DNA from: Clostridia bacterium
GTDB taxonomy: Bacteria > Bacillota > Clostridia > Oscillospirales > Acutalibacteraceae
Assembly: GCA_024404025.1 (NCBI GenBank)
Contig: JAKSQP010000012.1
Location: 1 to 64,000, forward strand
Length of the DNA: 64,000 nucleotides
Direction: 5' to 3'
Position 1 is the first letter of the stretch, and each line of letters starts with the position of its first letter. The notes below the pieces were generated by a model. The model was not told the origin of the DNA. It worked only from the letters and a program-made list of their open reading frames with translations, and did not search any database. Shown in pieces: positions 23,506-31,760 of this stretch. The position numbers and the translations under genes are program-made.

Positions 23506-24624
23506 ATGATTCAGTTTGAAGAATTAAGACTTTCGCTTCTCGAATACAAAGATAAGCTCAAGCAGCTTCGTGAGGCTCTCGGGCTTGATGCAATGAACGA
23601 AGAAATTGCAGCTCTCGAAGCGGAAACAGCTAAAGACGGTTTCTGGAATGACCTCGAAAATTCGCAGAAGGTTCAGCAGAGGATCAGCCAGCTCAAGAAT
23701 AAGGTTGCCGCTTATAATGCGCTTTCGGGTGAGTTTGACGATGCGCTCGTTCTTATTGAACTTTCGGACGAAGCGGAAGACCTTGATATGCTCGAAGAAT
23801 GCAAATCGGCGCAGGATTCATTCGTTGCAAAGCTTGACGAAATGATGCTCAGCACCCTGCTTTCGGGCGAATACGATTCAAAAACGGCTCTTCTCACATT
23901 CCACGCAGGAGCAGGCGGAACAGAGGCACAGGACTGGACTCAGATGCTTGTGCGTATGTATCAGCATTGGGGCGAGAAGCACGATTTCAAGGTCAGCATG
24001 ATCGACTTTCTTGACGGCGATGAAGCAGGTTTGAAATCTGCCGTTCTCCGTGTTGAAGGTGAAAATGCCTATGGTTATCTTAAGGGCGAAATGGGCGTTC
24101 ACAGACTTGTTCGCATTTCTCCGTTTGATTCTTCGGGAAGAAGACACACTTCCTTTGCTTCTCTTGAAGTTATGCCCGAAATTGATGACACGGTTGAAGT
24201 TGAAATCAATCCCGATGACCTCAAGATAGATTACTATCGTTCAAGCGGTGCCGGCGGTCAGAAGGTCAATAAGACCTCATCGGCAGTCAGAATTACTCAT
24301 ATTCCGACAAATATCGTGTGTGCCTGCCAGGTTGAAAGAAGCCAGCATCAGAACAGAGAAGTTGCAATGAAGATGCTTAAATCAAAGCTTATCGAAATCA
24401 AAGAGAGAGAGCATCTCGACAAGATAGACGATATCAAGGGTGAGCAGAGAGAAATTGCATGGGGCAGCCAGATCCGTTCCTATGTATTTATGCCATATAC
24501 TCTCGCCAAGGACCATCGTACCGGCTTTGAAAACGGCAATATCAATGCTGTTATGGACGGCGAAATAGACGGATTCATCAACGCCTATCTCAAGATGGAG
24601 TCGCTCAAAGCAAATCAGCAGTAA
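23506..24624 (+). CDS. prfB: peptide chain release factor 2
   Basis: This 372-aa class I release factor recognises UGA and UAA. The RF2 tripeptide SPF is in RISPFDSSGRR near residue 205, and the catalytic GGQ is in SSGAGGQKVNK near 250. The start is ATG at 23506 after AGGAGAT; the long upstream frame is non-coding. There is no in-frame TGA and no CTT-TGA-C slip site near codon 25, so this copy does not use the programmed +1 frameshift found in most bacteria. It heads an apparent operon with a cyclase-family protein (13-nt gap) and a sugar phosphate transferase (18-nt gap). Confidence 0.95.
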   Translation: MIQFEELRLSLLEYKDKLKQLREALGLDAMNEEIAALEAETAKDGFWNDLENSQKVQQRISQLKNKVAAYNALSGEFDDALVLIELSDEAEDLDMLEECKSAQDSFVAKLDEMMLSTLLSGEYDSKTALLTFHAGAGGTEAQDWTQMLVRMYQHWGEKHDFKVSMIDFLDGDEAGLKSAVLRVEGENAYGYLKGEMGVHRLVRISPFDSSGRRHTSFASLEVMPEIDDTVEVEINPDDLKIDYYRSSGAGGQKVNKTSSAVRITHIPTNIVCACQVERSQHQNREVAMKMLKSKLIEIKEREHLDKIDDIKGEQREIAWGSQIRSYVFMPYTLAKDHRTGFENGNINAVMDGEIDGFINAYLKMESLKANQQ

Positions 24625-24637
24625 GGCGATATGTATA

Positions 24638-25243
24638 ATGAAAATCATTGACATTTCAAAAAAATTCTTTTCATGCAATGTTTACCCGGGCGATCCGGAG
24701 CCGCAATACGAAAGAGTGTCCGATATGAAGCGGGGCGACTGCTTCAACGGCTCGGTCGTTAATGCCGGTGTTCACACGGGAACCCATGCAGATGCTCCGC
24801 TCCACTTCATAAGTGACGGAATATCAATAGAAAAGATGCCGCTTGATGCATATATTGGTCCCTGCACGGTGATTCAGGTGCCGCCCGGAGTTATTACGGG
24901 AGAATATGTTGACCGTTTCTTTCCGCAGGAATGCGAACGCCTTCTCGTCAAGAGCGGAGGGCTTGCATATTTTATGGATTCATCTGCGCAGGAGCTTGCC
25001 GACAGAGGAATCAGGCTTATCGGCACAGATGCGCTTTCAGTCGGAGGCAGAGGAAACGAAGCCGCTCCGCATAAAGCGTTTATGCAGAACGAGGTTGCGA
25101 TTCTTGAATCGCTTGACCTTTCGTCAGTCAAACCCGGAGAATATTTTCTCTGCGCCGCTCCCGCTGCCTTTGACGGAATGGAGGCGGCTCCCGTCAGAGC
25201 GGTGCTGATAGAGGACTATATTTTCTGGTCAAAGAAATCATAA
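24638..25243 (+). CDS. cyclase / arylformamidase-family metal hydrolase
   Basis: The 201-aa protein belongs to the PF04199 cyclase family (kynurenine formamidase KynB, isatin hydrolase). The metal-binding signature HTGTHADAPLHF lies near residue 46-57, with conserved DALS near 130. These enzymes open amide or lactam bonds with manganese or zinc. The substrate is not evident: no tryptophan catabolic genes are nearby, and the neighbours are prfB and a sugar transferase. The ATG at 24638 is 13 nt after the prfB stop and follows TAAGGCGA. It is a stand-alone amidase of unknown substrate in this setting. Confidence 0.8.
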   Translation: MKIIDISKKFFSCNVYPGDPEPQYERVSDMKRGDCFNGSVVNAGVHTGTHADAPLHFISDGISIEKMPLDAYIGPCTVIQVPPGVITGEYVDRFFPQECERLLVKSGGLAYFMDSSAQELADRGIRLIGTDALSVGGRGNEAAPHKAFMQNEVAILESLDLSSVKPGEYFLCAAPAAFDGMEAAPVRAVLIEDYIFWSKKS

Positions 25244-25261
25244 CACTTTCAGAGGTGTGAA

Positions 25262-25852
25262 ATGAAGCGTGCTTTCGATTTTACGGTGAGCCTTCTGATG
25301 ATGATTCTGCTTTCTCCGCTTTTTCTGATAATCGCAATCATCATTATGATTGATTCCGGCAGACCCGTTATATTTAAGCAATACAGAGTCGGAAGGGACA
25401 ACAAGCTGTTTTATGTGTATAAATTCCGCACTATGAAAACCGGAACGAGAAACACGGCGACGGAAGACCTTGCCGAATCCGACGAATGTATAACCGCAAG
25501 CGGAAAATTCTTAAGGGCAACAAGCCTTGATGAGCTTCCGCAGTTGATCAATATAATAAACGGCTCAATGAGCTTTGTCGGTCCCAGGCCGCTTATTCCC
25601 GAAGAAAAGGAAATAAGGCAGCTTCGCAAAGAGTATAATGTTTATTCCGTCCGGCCCGGAATGACGGGGCTTGCACAGATAAACGGCAGAGATACTCTTT
25701 CGGCAGAAGAAAAAGCTCTGTTTGACAAAGAGTATGTCGAAAAACAGAGCTTGATTCTTGATATTAAAATTTTATTGAAAACCGTTCTTGTTGTTCTCAA
25801 AAGAGAGGGGATCAGCGAAGGCGGGGAAGCGGGAAATTCTCATAAGACTTAA
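25262..25852 (+). CDS. polyprenyl-phosphate hexose-1-phosphate transferase (small monotopic PGT)
   Basis: This 196-aa protein is a small bacterial sugar transferase like PglC or the WcaJ catalytic core. It moves a sugar-1-phosphate from a UDP-sugar to undecaprenyl phosphate at the start of glycan assembly. Seen here: the N-terminal re-entrant membrane helix (FDFTVSLLMMILLSPLFLI), the KFRTM motif near 57, DELPQLINI near 92, the FVGPRPL motif near 107, and RPGMTGLAQINGR near 132. AGGTGTG precedes the ATG. No other glycosyltransferases are adjacent, which is unusual for this enzyme. Its last 4 bp overlap the end of the convergent VanY-like gene. Confidence 0.9.
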   Translation: MKRAFDFTVSLLMMILLSPLFLIIAIIIMIDSGRPVIFKQYRVGRDNKLFYVYKFRTMKTGTRNTATEDLAESDECITASGKFLRATSLDELPQLINIINGSMSFVGPRPLIPEEKEIRQLRKEYNVYSVRPGMTGLAQINGRDTLSAEEKALFDKEYVEKQSLILDIKILLKTVLVVLKREGISEGGEAGNSHKT

Positions 25853-26682
25853 GCGAGTCCGAGATATTCCTCATAGCAAAGTCCGCTTGCCTTGATTGCT
25901 TTTGCGGTTTCAACGCCGACATATCTCCAGTGCCACGGCTCATAGATTATATCGGTTTTGTCCTCTTTATCTTTCGGATAGCGGAGAATGAAGCCGTAAT
26001 CCGCGGCGTGCAGGTTGAGCCATTCAAATTCTTCGGTTTCATCGAAATTCTGATAAAGGCTGCATATATCCATCGCAAGGCCGGCGTTATGCTCGCTTGT
26101 GCCGGGAGGCAGAATATGAGTTGCGGCGAGCTTTGTTGCTTCGATTTTATCGTAGCCCTCATCCATATAGTAATCTATTTTGTTTTCAAAATTGTTCGTC
26201 TGCCTGTCAAGTGAGCGGTAACCCGAAAGAGGCTCAAGCTCGATTCCGTCATTAAGTGCTGCAAGATACATTTCGTTATAATGCGGAGCAACTCTGTAAT
26301 CAAGCTGTGCACCATCGGGAATCGACTCAACCGCAGGAGCAAGAGTTACTTTATAGTTTTCCGGCAGAATATAATCTCTGTTAACGAGAATGAGGTTCCA
26401 TTGAGTGCCGGCTGTGTCGGCATAAGAGGGATTGAAGCCTGCATAAGCATATTTATATCCCGATTCGTTTTCCGGAACGGTTTTTTCCGTTATCGAAACC
26501 ACCTCCGTAACCGTATTTTCGGTTGTCGGTTCAATATATGCGGTTGTTCCGGCGGATATGACTGTGTCCGGCTCGGCTTCGGGAACCGTCGGTTCTTCTT
26601 TACTTAAAATAACCGTTGCTCCGTATGCAACAAGCGCAAGAGCGGCGAGAACGAAAATCAATAATCCGATTTTATTTTTCAC
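25849..26682 (-). CDS. VanY-type D,D-carboxypeptidase (peptidase M15B)
   Basis: This 277-aa exported enzyme has an N-terminal signal anchor (about 5-27), a Thr/Glu-rich linker to about residue 75, and an M15B zinc peptidase domain. Zinc and catalytic motifs are seen: SGYRSLDRQ near 155, SEHNAGLAMDI near 197 and YEPWHWRYVG near 246. It would cleave the terminal D-Ala from peptidoglycan stems. The family includes VanY of glycopeptide resistance clusters, but there are no vanRS/HAX genes here, so this is ordinary wall metabolism. It overlaps the convergent sugar transferase by 4 bp. Confidence 0.88.
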   Translation of the reverse strand: MKNKIGLLIFVLAALALVAYGATVILSKEEPTVPEAEPDTVISAGTTAYIEPTTENTVTEVVSITEKTVPENESGYKYAYAGFNPSYADTAGTQWNLILVNRDYILPENYKVTLAPAVESIPDGAQLDYRVAPHYNEMYLAALNDGIELEPLSGYRSLDRQTNNFENKIDYYMDEGYDKIEATKLAATHILPPGTSEHNAGLAMDICSLYQNFDETEEFEWLNLHAADYGFILRYPKDKEDKTDIIYEPWHWRYVGVETAKAIKASGLCYEEYLGLA

Positions 26683-26798
26683 TTTTAAATTTCCTCCGTT
26701 GTGTGGATTAATCTATTTTACATCCAAGTTGATAATTTGTCAAATAAAATCCGGTTTGTTTCGGATTTCCGAATAAATTTTTGAAAGGAGTGTTTGCG

Positions 26799-28079
26799 TT
26801 GAAAGCAAACGAAAGTGTTAAAAATTACGAATCCGAGCGCAGAATGTATGCGAATTATGTGCTCAGAGGAATAAAAAAAATGTGCAAAGAAATCGGCCCG
26901 AGAGGCTCCGGCACGCAGCAGGAATATGCCGCCCAGCAGAGGATGGCAGAGGATCTTAAAGAAACCTGCGATGAGGTTAAAATCGAAGAATTCGACCTTC
27001 ATCCGAAGGCGTTTATGGGATGGGTTCAGCTCGTTGTTGTCTGTGCAGTTATTGCGGTTGCGCTTCTTTTCCTTACTCATTTTGTTCCGGCTCTTTCGGT
27101 TCCGTTTCTTGCAGTCGGCGTTGCTCTTATTGCAATAGCGGTTTTCTTTGTCATCACAGAGTTCCTTTTCTACAAGGAAACGCTTGATATTTTTACTCCG
27201 AAAGCCAAATCGCATAATGTTATCGCAGTCAGAAAAGCATCCGGCGAAACAAAACGCCGCATCATTTTCTCCGGCCACGCCGATTCGGCTCCCGAATGGA
27301 GATTTACATACTGGGGCGGCCCTAAGCTTCTTGTTCCCGTTATCGCCGCAGGCTTCCTCGGTCTTATTGTAACCGCAGTTTTTGATGTTATTTCTCTTGT
27401 TATGGTTCTCGGCGGAGCAAATCCTGCCGAAAGCAAGGTAATATTCGTTTTTTCGATCATTTCGGTATGCTTTACCCCTGTTTTCCTTTTCTGCCTTCTC
27501 TTCTATGATCCCAAGAGAACGGTTGAGGGCGCAAACGATGACCTCACCGGCTGCTTCTGCTCGATGGCAGTTCCGAGATTCCTCAATGACCACGATATCC
27601 GCTTTGAAAATACGGAAATCTGGGTCGTTTGCACCGGATCGGAGGAAGCGGGCTTAAGAGGAGCAAAGGCATTCTGCAAGGCTCACGCAGAGGAGCTTAA
27701 GAATGACAAGGATGTTGAAACGGTCTTTTTCGGACTTGACACCGTCAGAGATTTTGATTTTATGGCAGTATATAACAAGGATATGACCGGAACAGTCAGA
27801 AATGATGCGCAGGTTTCGGAACTTATCCGTGCAGGCGGTGCTCTTGCCGGATATGATCTTCCGCTTAAAACCGTTTCGCTCGGTGCAACCGATGCCGCCG
27901 CAATTTCGCAGGCAGGTCTTAAAGGAGCGTCCTTTGCGGCAATGGATCCCGCACCTGCCCGCTATTATCACACAAGGCTTGACACCGCTGACAACCTCGA
28001 TCTCAAATCAATCGAAGCGGGTGTTGATATAGTTCTCAATACCGTTTTCCTCTTTGACGAAAAAGGTCTTAATGTCTGA
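26799..28079 (+). CDS. M28-family metallopeptidase with embedded membrane segments
   Basis: This 426-aa protein carries the M28 aminopeptidase metal motifs: SGHADSAPEW near 158, GANDDLTG near 250, GSEEAGLRG near 286, GLDTV near 315 and YHTRLDT near 390. Two hydrophobic hairpins are inserted, one before the catalytic core (residues about 57-105) and one inside it (about 175-235), giving roughly four TM segments. M28 enzymes with this layout are rare compared with soluble ones, so it may act at the membrane. The start is TTG at 26799, 8 nt after AAAGGAG. The substrate is unknown; it may be a peptide or acylated amino group near the membrane. Confidence 0.82.
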   Translation: MKANESVKNYESERRMYANYVLRGIKKMCKEIGPRGSGTQQEYAAQQRMAEDLKETCDEVKIEEFDLHPKAFMGWVQLVVVCAVIAVALLFLTHFVPALSVPFLAVGVALIAIAVFFVITEFLFYKETLDIFTPKAKSHNVIAVRKASGETKRRIIFSGHADSAPEWRFTYWGGPKLLVPVIAAGFLGLIVTAVFDVISLVMVLGGANPAESKVIFVFSIISVCFTPVFLFCLLFYDPKRTVEGANDDLTGCFCSMAVPRFLNDHDIRFENTEIWVVCTGSEEAGLRGAKAFCKAHAEELKNDKDVETVFFGLDTVRDFDFMAVYNKDMTGTVRNDAQVSELIRAGGALAGYDLPLKTVSLGATDAAAISQAGLKGASFAAMDPAPARYYHTRLDTADNLDLKSIEAGVDIVLNTVFLFDEKGLNV

Positions 28080-28171
28080 TTGGGCATATTTCACAAACGA
28101 AGTAATCTGTTTTTCAGCACTTTAACAAAATTAAGGGTTTGAGATAAATTTTCTGTTTTATTTCCGAATCT

Positions 28172-28182
28172 TATGCTATAAT
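28172..28182 (+). promoter_or_regulatory. extended -10 promoter element
   Basis: TTATGCTATAAT contains an extended TG motif and a perfect TATAAT (28177-28182). The -35 region is weak (TGTTTT at 28154). It lies 35 nt upstream of the lipoprotein start. Confidence 0.45.
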
Positions 28183-28217
28183 CTTTTTATATGCACAGCG
28201 AAAGGAGCGCTTTCACC

Positions 28218-29102
28218 ATGAATAAAAAAATAATTGCCGCAATTGCAATGCTGCTTGTTTCAGCAATGATATTCTCATTTGCAGGCTGCAGCAGCACGGC
28301 AGAGGAAGAAACAACAACGACCATTAAGGCAAAAACTCCGCTTCCGACCGATATTACAACTTCTTATGACGAAGAGAGCAGAGTAGTTACCGATACAACA
28401 TATTCGCCCGAGGCTCTCGCAGCCAACAGCAAAACGATATTTGAATATTTCAATGTTCGGATAAACGAAACAAAGAACGGCAAGGCAGCCGTTTCAATGA
28501 AGAGCGAGAAGAAAATCTCAAAAAGCGTTGATGAAAACGGCGACAGCATCAAAATGAGCGAAAACGAATATATCAACGCCGCAATCACGGCTCTTGACAG
28601 CTATATGCTCCCCACCAAAAAGGAAAGCATTGAATACGGCGAGGATCTTGCAGCGTTTCTTCCCGTTAAGGGTCAGAACTATGTAAGCAAGCTCACAATG
28701 GATGAAATCGAAAGTGCAACCTGCGTTGATGAGGGCGTGAACAGAACTATCACGGTCAACCTTAAATCCCCGGCTCTTCCCGCAACAATTGAAAAGGCTT
28801 ATGATCTTGACGATGTCAATAAGGTAATCGGCGAATTCAAAAAGGCTGAAAAATATCTCACAGTCGGCACTCCTGTCGTTTCATACAGAGATTGTCAGAT
28901 CATCATCGTTGCCGATGTTGAAACAGACGCAGTCAAGGAAATCAAATATGTTAAGGTATGCGATGTTGCGGTTGATGTAACAGGTGTCGGCTCGCTTGCC
29001 GAAATCGGCACTGTTCCCGTTAAGTTCTGCTATACCAACACCGTTTCTTACGGCATAGATAATACCAATCCTGCCGAAACAACAACACTTGCAGAAAAAT
29101 AA
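28218..29102 (+). CDS. lipoprotein of unknown function, paralogue of the one at 56.9 kb
   Basis: This 294-aa exported lipoprotein has lipobox FSFAGC (Cys near residue 24), followed by a Thr/Glu-rich linker. The body has a helical N-terminal half and a beta-rich C-terminal half ending with a DVTGVGSLAEIGTVPVKFCYTN stretch. It has the same plan as the 283-aa lipoprotein at 56887-57738: a segment about 'FNEAxxxxK...', then 'VSK/VSDxxxATxxxxxGVxxTIxxxLK', then repeated beta strands. No known domain is recognised. AAAGGAG precedes the ATG at 28218. It is monocistronic with its own promoter and terminator. Candidate roles are wall binding or a lipid-anchored chaperone, but both are guesses. Confidence 0.65.
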   Translation: MNKKIIAAIAMLLVSAMIFSFAGCSSTAEEETTTTIKAKTPLPTDITTSYDEESRVVTDTTYSPEALAANSKTIFEYFNVRINETKNGKAAVSMKSEKKISKSVDENGDSIKMSENEYINAAITALDSYMLPTKKESIEYGEDLAAFLPVKGQNYVSKLTMDEIESATCVDEGVNRTITVNLKSPALPATIEKAYDLDDVNKVIGEFKKAEKYLTVGTPVVSYRDCQIIIVADVETDAVKEIKYVKVCDVAVDVTGVGSLAEIGTVPVKFCYTNTVSYGIDNTNPAETTTLAEK

Positions 29103-29122
29103 TATTACATTATAATAAATTA

Positions 29123-29158
29123 TCCCCGACGTTCTCTGTGAACGCCGGGGATGTTTTT
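29123..29158. terminator. bidirectional terminator
   Basis: TCCCCGACGTTC / GAACGCCGGGGA (29123-29134, 29140-29151) has one mismatch and a 5-nt loop, followed by TGTTTTT. It separates the lipoprotein gene from the convergent acyl-CoA synthetase-like gene. Confidence 0.85.
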
Positions 29159-29159
29159 A

Positions 29160-30824
29160 TCATTTATCATCGTTTTTCTTTATAAAACGCTTGATTTTGT
29201 TTGTTGTGGTTTTTTCAAACTCCTTATCACGGATTTTAACATTGGAAATCTGCTTATAGATGGGAAGCTCACGGCAGGCATCTCTGATTGAGCGAAGCAC
29301 TTCGGCAGGAGTCCTGACCTCTGAAAGGAACACCTCTGCCTTAAGGGAGCTTTCGTTTCCGTTTTCATCGGCTTCACTGCTTACAACAACTTCGTTGACA
29401 TATTCGATTCCCTGAATGTAGCCTTCAATTTCTTCGGGGTATATATTTTTTCCGTTGTTGAGAACGATAATGTTTTTCTTTCTGCCTGAAATGATGAGTT
29501 TGTCTTCCTCGGTTATCATGCCGAAATCGCCCGTATAAAACCAGCCGTCCCTGATGGCTTCGGCGGTTTGTGCGGGATCCTTGTAATAGCCGATCATAAC
29601 GCTGTCGCCCTTAACGAGAATTTCACCTATGCCATCGGAATTCGGATTGTCTATTTTCCATTTGAGGCAGGGAAGCTTTACGCCGGCGGTTTTAAAATCG
29701 TTATCTTCATCGGGGTTTGCGCAAACAAGAGGCGAGCATTCCGTTATTCCGTAGCCATTTACAAGCGAAATGCCGATGTTATCGAAAAATTCTGCAATTT
29801 CTGCCCTTATCGGTGCGCCGCCGCAGACTATTTTAACAAGATTTCCGCCGAATGTTTCGAGAATTGACGCAAAAATCTCTCTTCTCTTATCAATTCCGAC
29901 CTTGCGCATACCGTTGCTTAAAGCGACGAGCGATTCAAATTTTTCTTTTGTGTCTGTTGCTGCCATTTCACGGTTAAGCCTTGAATAAATCATTTCGGCT
30001 ATTGCCGGCACAACATAAACATAATCCGGCTTAAAAAGCTTCAGATTTTTAAGCATGGAAACATAGCTGTCATTTATGCAGAGCGTTGAATGATGGTGGA
30101 ACGAAACGAGAATATCCGCAACGCTCTCGTATGTATGGTTATAGGGAAGAACGGAAAATCCGGTTTCATAAACCGTTGAAACCATCAGGCCATAACAGAC
30201 GCATGAAACGATGTTATGCTCCGAAAGCATAACGCCCTTGCTCATTCCGGTCGTGCCGGAGGTATAAACAAGGAGCTTAAGGTCATTCGGGTTTGAATGA
30301 AGCGCAAGATAGGCACTTTTATCAAGATTTTTGCCTTCTTCAAGAGCTTTTGAAAATGAAACAAAGCATCCGTCATCTTCTTTTCGGTCAAAGCCTATAA
30401 ACAGCTTCATATCCGGAATTTTATCAAGGTTTTCCCGAAGAAAATCCTCATATCTTGCATCGTAAAAAATGACTTCACTTTCGCTGTTTTCGATTATGTT
30501 AAGAATGTCATTGTGAGGCAGTTCCTTATCTATCGGGACGAAAACTCCGCTGCTGCGCAGAACGGTAAAATATGCATTAATGTAATTAATACTGTTAGCG
30601 CCGATGCAGGCAATGTGCTTGCCGGCAAGGCCCTTCTTTTCAAGATATGCGCCGAGAGCATAAACTCTGTTTATGAAGCCCAAATAGGTAAGGCAGAAGA
30701 TGCCGTCATCCATTTTATATTTATATGCAATGTTGTTTGATGCCTCTTTGAGGGCAAGATCAATCATTTCCGCAATTGAACCGACCATTGCAACATCATA
30801 ATATTTGATTTTTGCCTTTGACAT
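29160..30824 (-). CDS. AMP-dependent acyl-CoA/acyl-ACP synthetase-like enzyme
   Basis: This 554-aa member of the ANL superfamily activates a carboxylate to an acyl-adenylate, then usually to a thioester. Core motifs: YTSGTTGMSKGV near 187-198, YGITECSP near 360, YTGDFG near 435 and GRKKNIIVLNNGKNIYPEEIE near 450. The C-terminal domain has the catalytic lysine in TTTNKIKR near 545. It most resembles long-chain fatty-acid or aryl-acid ligases. No acyl carrier protein or partner synthase is next to it, so the substrate is open; fatty-acid salvage is the simplest guess. AGAGGTGTG precedes the ATG at 30824. It is monocistronic and divergent from an XRE membrane regulator. Confidence 0.85.
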   Translation of the reverse strand: MSKAKIKYYDVAMVGSIAEMIDLALKEASNNIAYKYKMDDGIFCLTYLGFINRVYALGAYLEKKGLAGKHIACIGANSINYINAYFTVLRSSGVFVPIDKELPHNDILNIIENSESEVIFYDARYEDFLRENLDKIPDMKLFIGFDRKEDDGCFVSFSKALEEGKNLDKSAYLALHSNPNDLKLLVYTSGTTGMSKGVMLSEHNIVSCVCYGLMVSTVYETGFSVLPYNHTYESVADILVSFHHHSTLCINDSYVSMLKNLKLFKPDYVYVVPAIAEMIYSRLNREMAATDTKEKFESLVALSNGMRKVGIDKRREIFASILETFGGNLVKIVCGGAPIRAEIAEFFDNIGISLVNGYGITECSPLVCANPDEDNDFKTAGVKLPCLKWKIDNPNSDGIGEILVKGDSVMIGYYKDPAQTAEAIRDGWFYTGDFGMITEEDKLIISGRKKNIIVLNNGKNIYPEEIEGYIQGIEYVNEVVVSSEADENGNESSLKAEVFLSEVRTPAEVLRSIRDACRELPIYKQISNVKIRDKEFEKTTTNKIKRFIKKNDDK

Positions 30825-30871
30825 TTTTTACACACCTCTGAAACAATCTGCATTGGAAAAATCACAAATGA

Positions 30872-30900
30872 ATTTTAAACTTTTGCGTTACAAATGTCAC
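30872..30900 (-). promoter_or_regulatory. sigma-A promoter of the AMP-ligase gene
   Basis: On the minus strand GTGACA (30895-30900), a 17-nt spacer and TAAAAT (30872-30877). The 238-base gap to the divergent gene also holds small dyads (CTCTC-AA-GAGAG at 30926, CTACT-CAC-AGTAG at 30965) and a CTACTGT/ACAGTAG pair at 30902 and 30971. Confidence 0.6.
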
Positions 30901-31006
30901 CCTACTGTTACTTTTTGCCGTTCTACTCTCAAGAGAGCTCCCGATAGAATCTCAAAATTACGCTCTACTCACAGTAGAAATTCAGTAATATCAATGGATT
31001 CTGGCC

Positions 31007-31035
31007 TTGATTTTTTGAAAAAAGTATTGTATAAT
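31007..31035 (+). promoter_or_regulatory. sigma-A promoter of the XRE membrane regulator gene
   Basis: TTGATT (31007-31012), a 17-nt spacer and TATAAT (31030-31035) lie 27 nt before the start codon. Confidence 0.8.
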
Positions 31036-31062
31036 AAAAAAACGGAAAGAGAAGTGATAAAG

Positions 31063-31692
31063 ATGACGGAAGAAAAGCTTAAAGAAAATATAGCAAGAAA
31101 TATGGTTGAGCTGCGCAAGGCAAACGGCTATACACAGACCGAAATCGCCGAAAAACTGACTTATTCCGACAAGTCTGTTTCCAAATGGGAAAGAGGAGAA
31201 GGCTTGCCCGATCTGCTTGTTCTAAATAAGCTTGCGGATTTGTACGGAGTATCGTTCGATGACCTTACCGGAGACAAAATCCCGGAGCCGCAAACAAAAA
31301 GCAAGCTTCCGCATCTTACGGACAGAATCATTATTCCTCTGCTTACAGTGGGTGGAATTTTTCTTCTTGCCTCGTTTGTTTTCTTTGCCCTTCGTTTTTT
31401 CGGATATGAGTCGTCGAAATCCGCTCTAGTATTTTTATATGCTGTTCCCGTTTCGTGCATTCCCCTGATTGTTTTTTTCTGTTTATGGTTCGGGCTTGCC
31501 CCGAGATTCATTTCGATCAGCGCTCTGATATGGTCGGTGTTTGCGTGCATAATCGTTTCTCTTCCGATGGAGAGCCTTAAACTGCTTCTGATTTCCGCAG
31601 GAATAATGCAGTTCATCGTTGTTCTTTGCTGGATCATGTGTGCAAGAGCAAAAGCGAGAAGAGAAAATAACCGCAGCAGGTCAAAAGTCTGA
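31063..31692 (+). CDS. XRE regulator with C-terminal membrane domain
   Basis: This 209-aa protein has an N-terminal Cro/CI helix-turn-helix (residues about 9-62, with TQTEIAEKLTYSDKSVSKWERGE) and about four TM segments (86-110, 116-142, 146-163, 168-190). HTH-plus-membrane regulators of this type are common in Clostridia and are thought to sense the envelope or a membrane signal. I start at ATG 31063; the longer frame starts inside the upstream region and has no site, and the promoter ends 27 nt before this ATG. It is divergent from the AMP-ligase gene, and dyads between them (30926-30977) could be its targets. Confidence 0.8.
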   Translation: MTEEKLKENIARNMVELRKANGYTQTEIAEKLTYSDKSVSKWERGEGLPDLLVLNKLADLYGVSFDDLTGDKIPEPQTKSKLPHLTDRIIIPLLTVGGIFLLASFVFFALRFFGYESSKSALVFLYAVPVSCIPLIVFFCLWFGLAPRFISISALIWSVFACIIVSLPMESLKLLLISAGIMQFIVVLCWIMCARAKARRENNRSRSKV

Positions 31693-31709
31693 TCGACGGA
31701 TAAAAAATC

Positions 31710-31745
31710 AACCCGTACAGCTTATTCAAGCAGTACGGGTTTTCT
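31710..31745. terminator. bidirectional terminator
   Basis: AACCCGTAC / GTACGGGTT (31710-31718, 31733-31741) with an inner GCTT-ATTC-AAGC stem is followed by TTCTTTCTTT and preceded by TAAAAAATC. It separates the XRE membrane regulator from fucI. Confidence 0.85.
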
Positions 31746-31760
31746 TTCTTTGTTTTATTA

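Noticed and set aside
25849..26682. VanY-like peptidase as a sign of glycopeptide resistance.
   Set aside because: No vanR, vanS, vanH or vanX-type genes are nearby; M15B peptidases are common in wall turnover.
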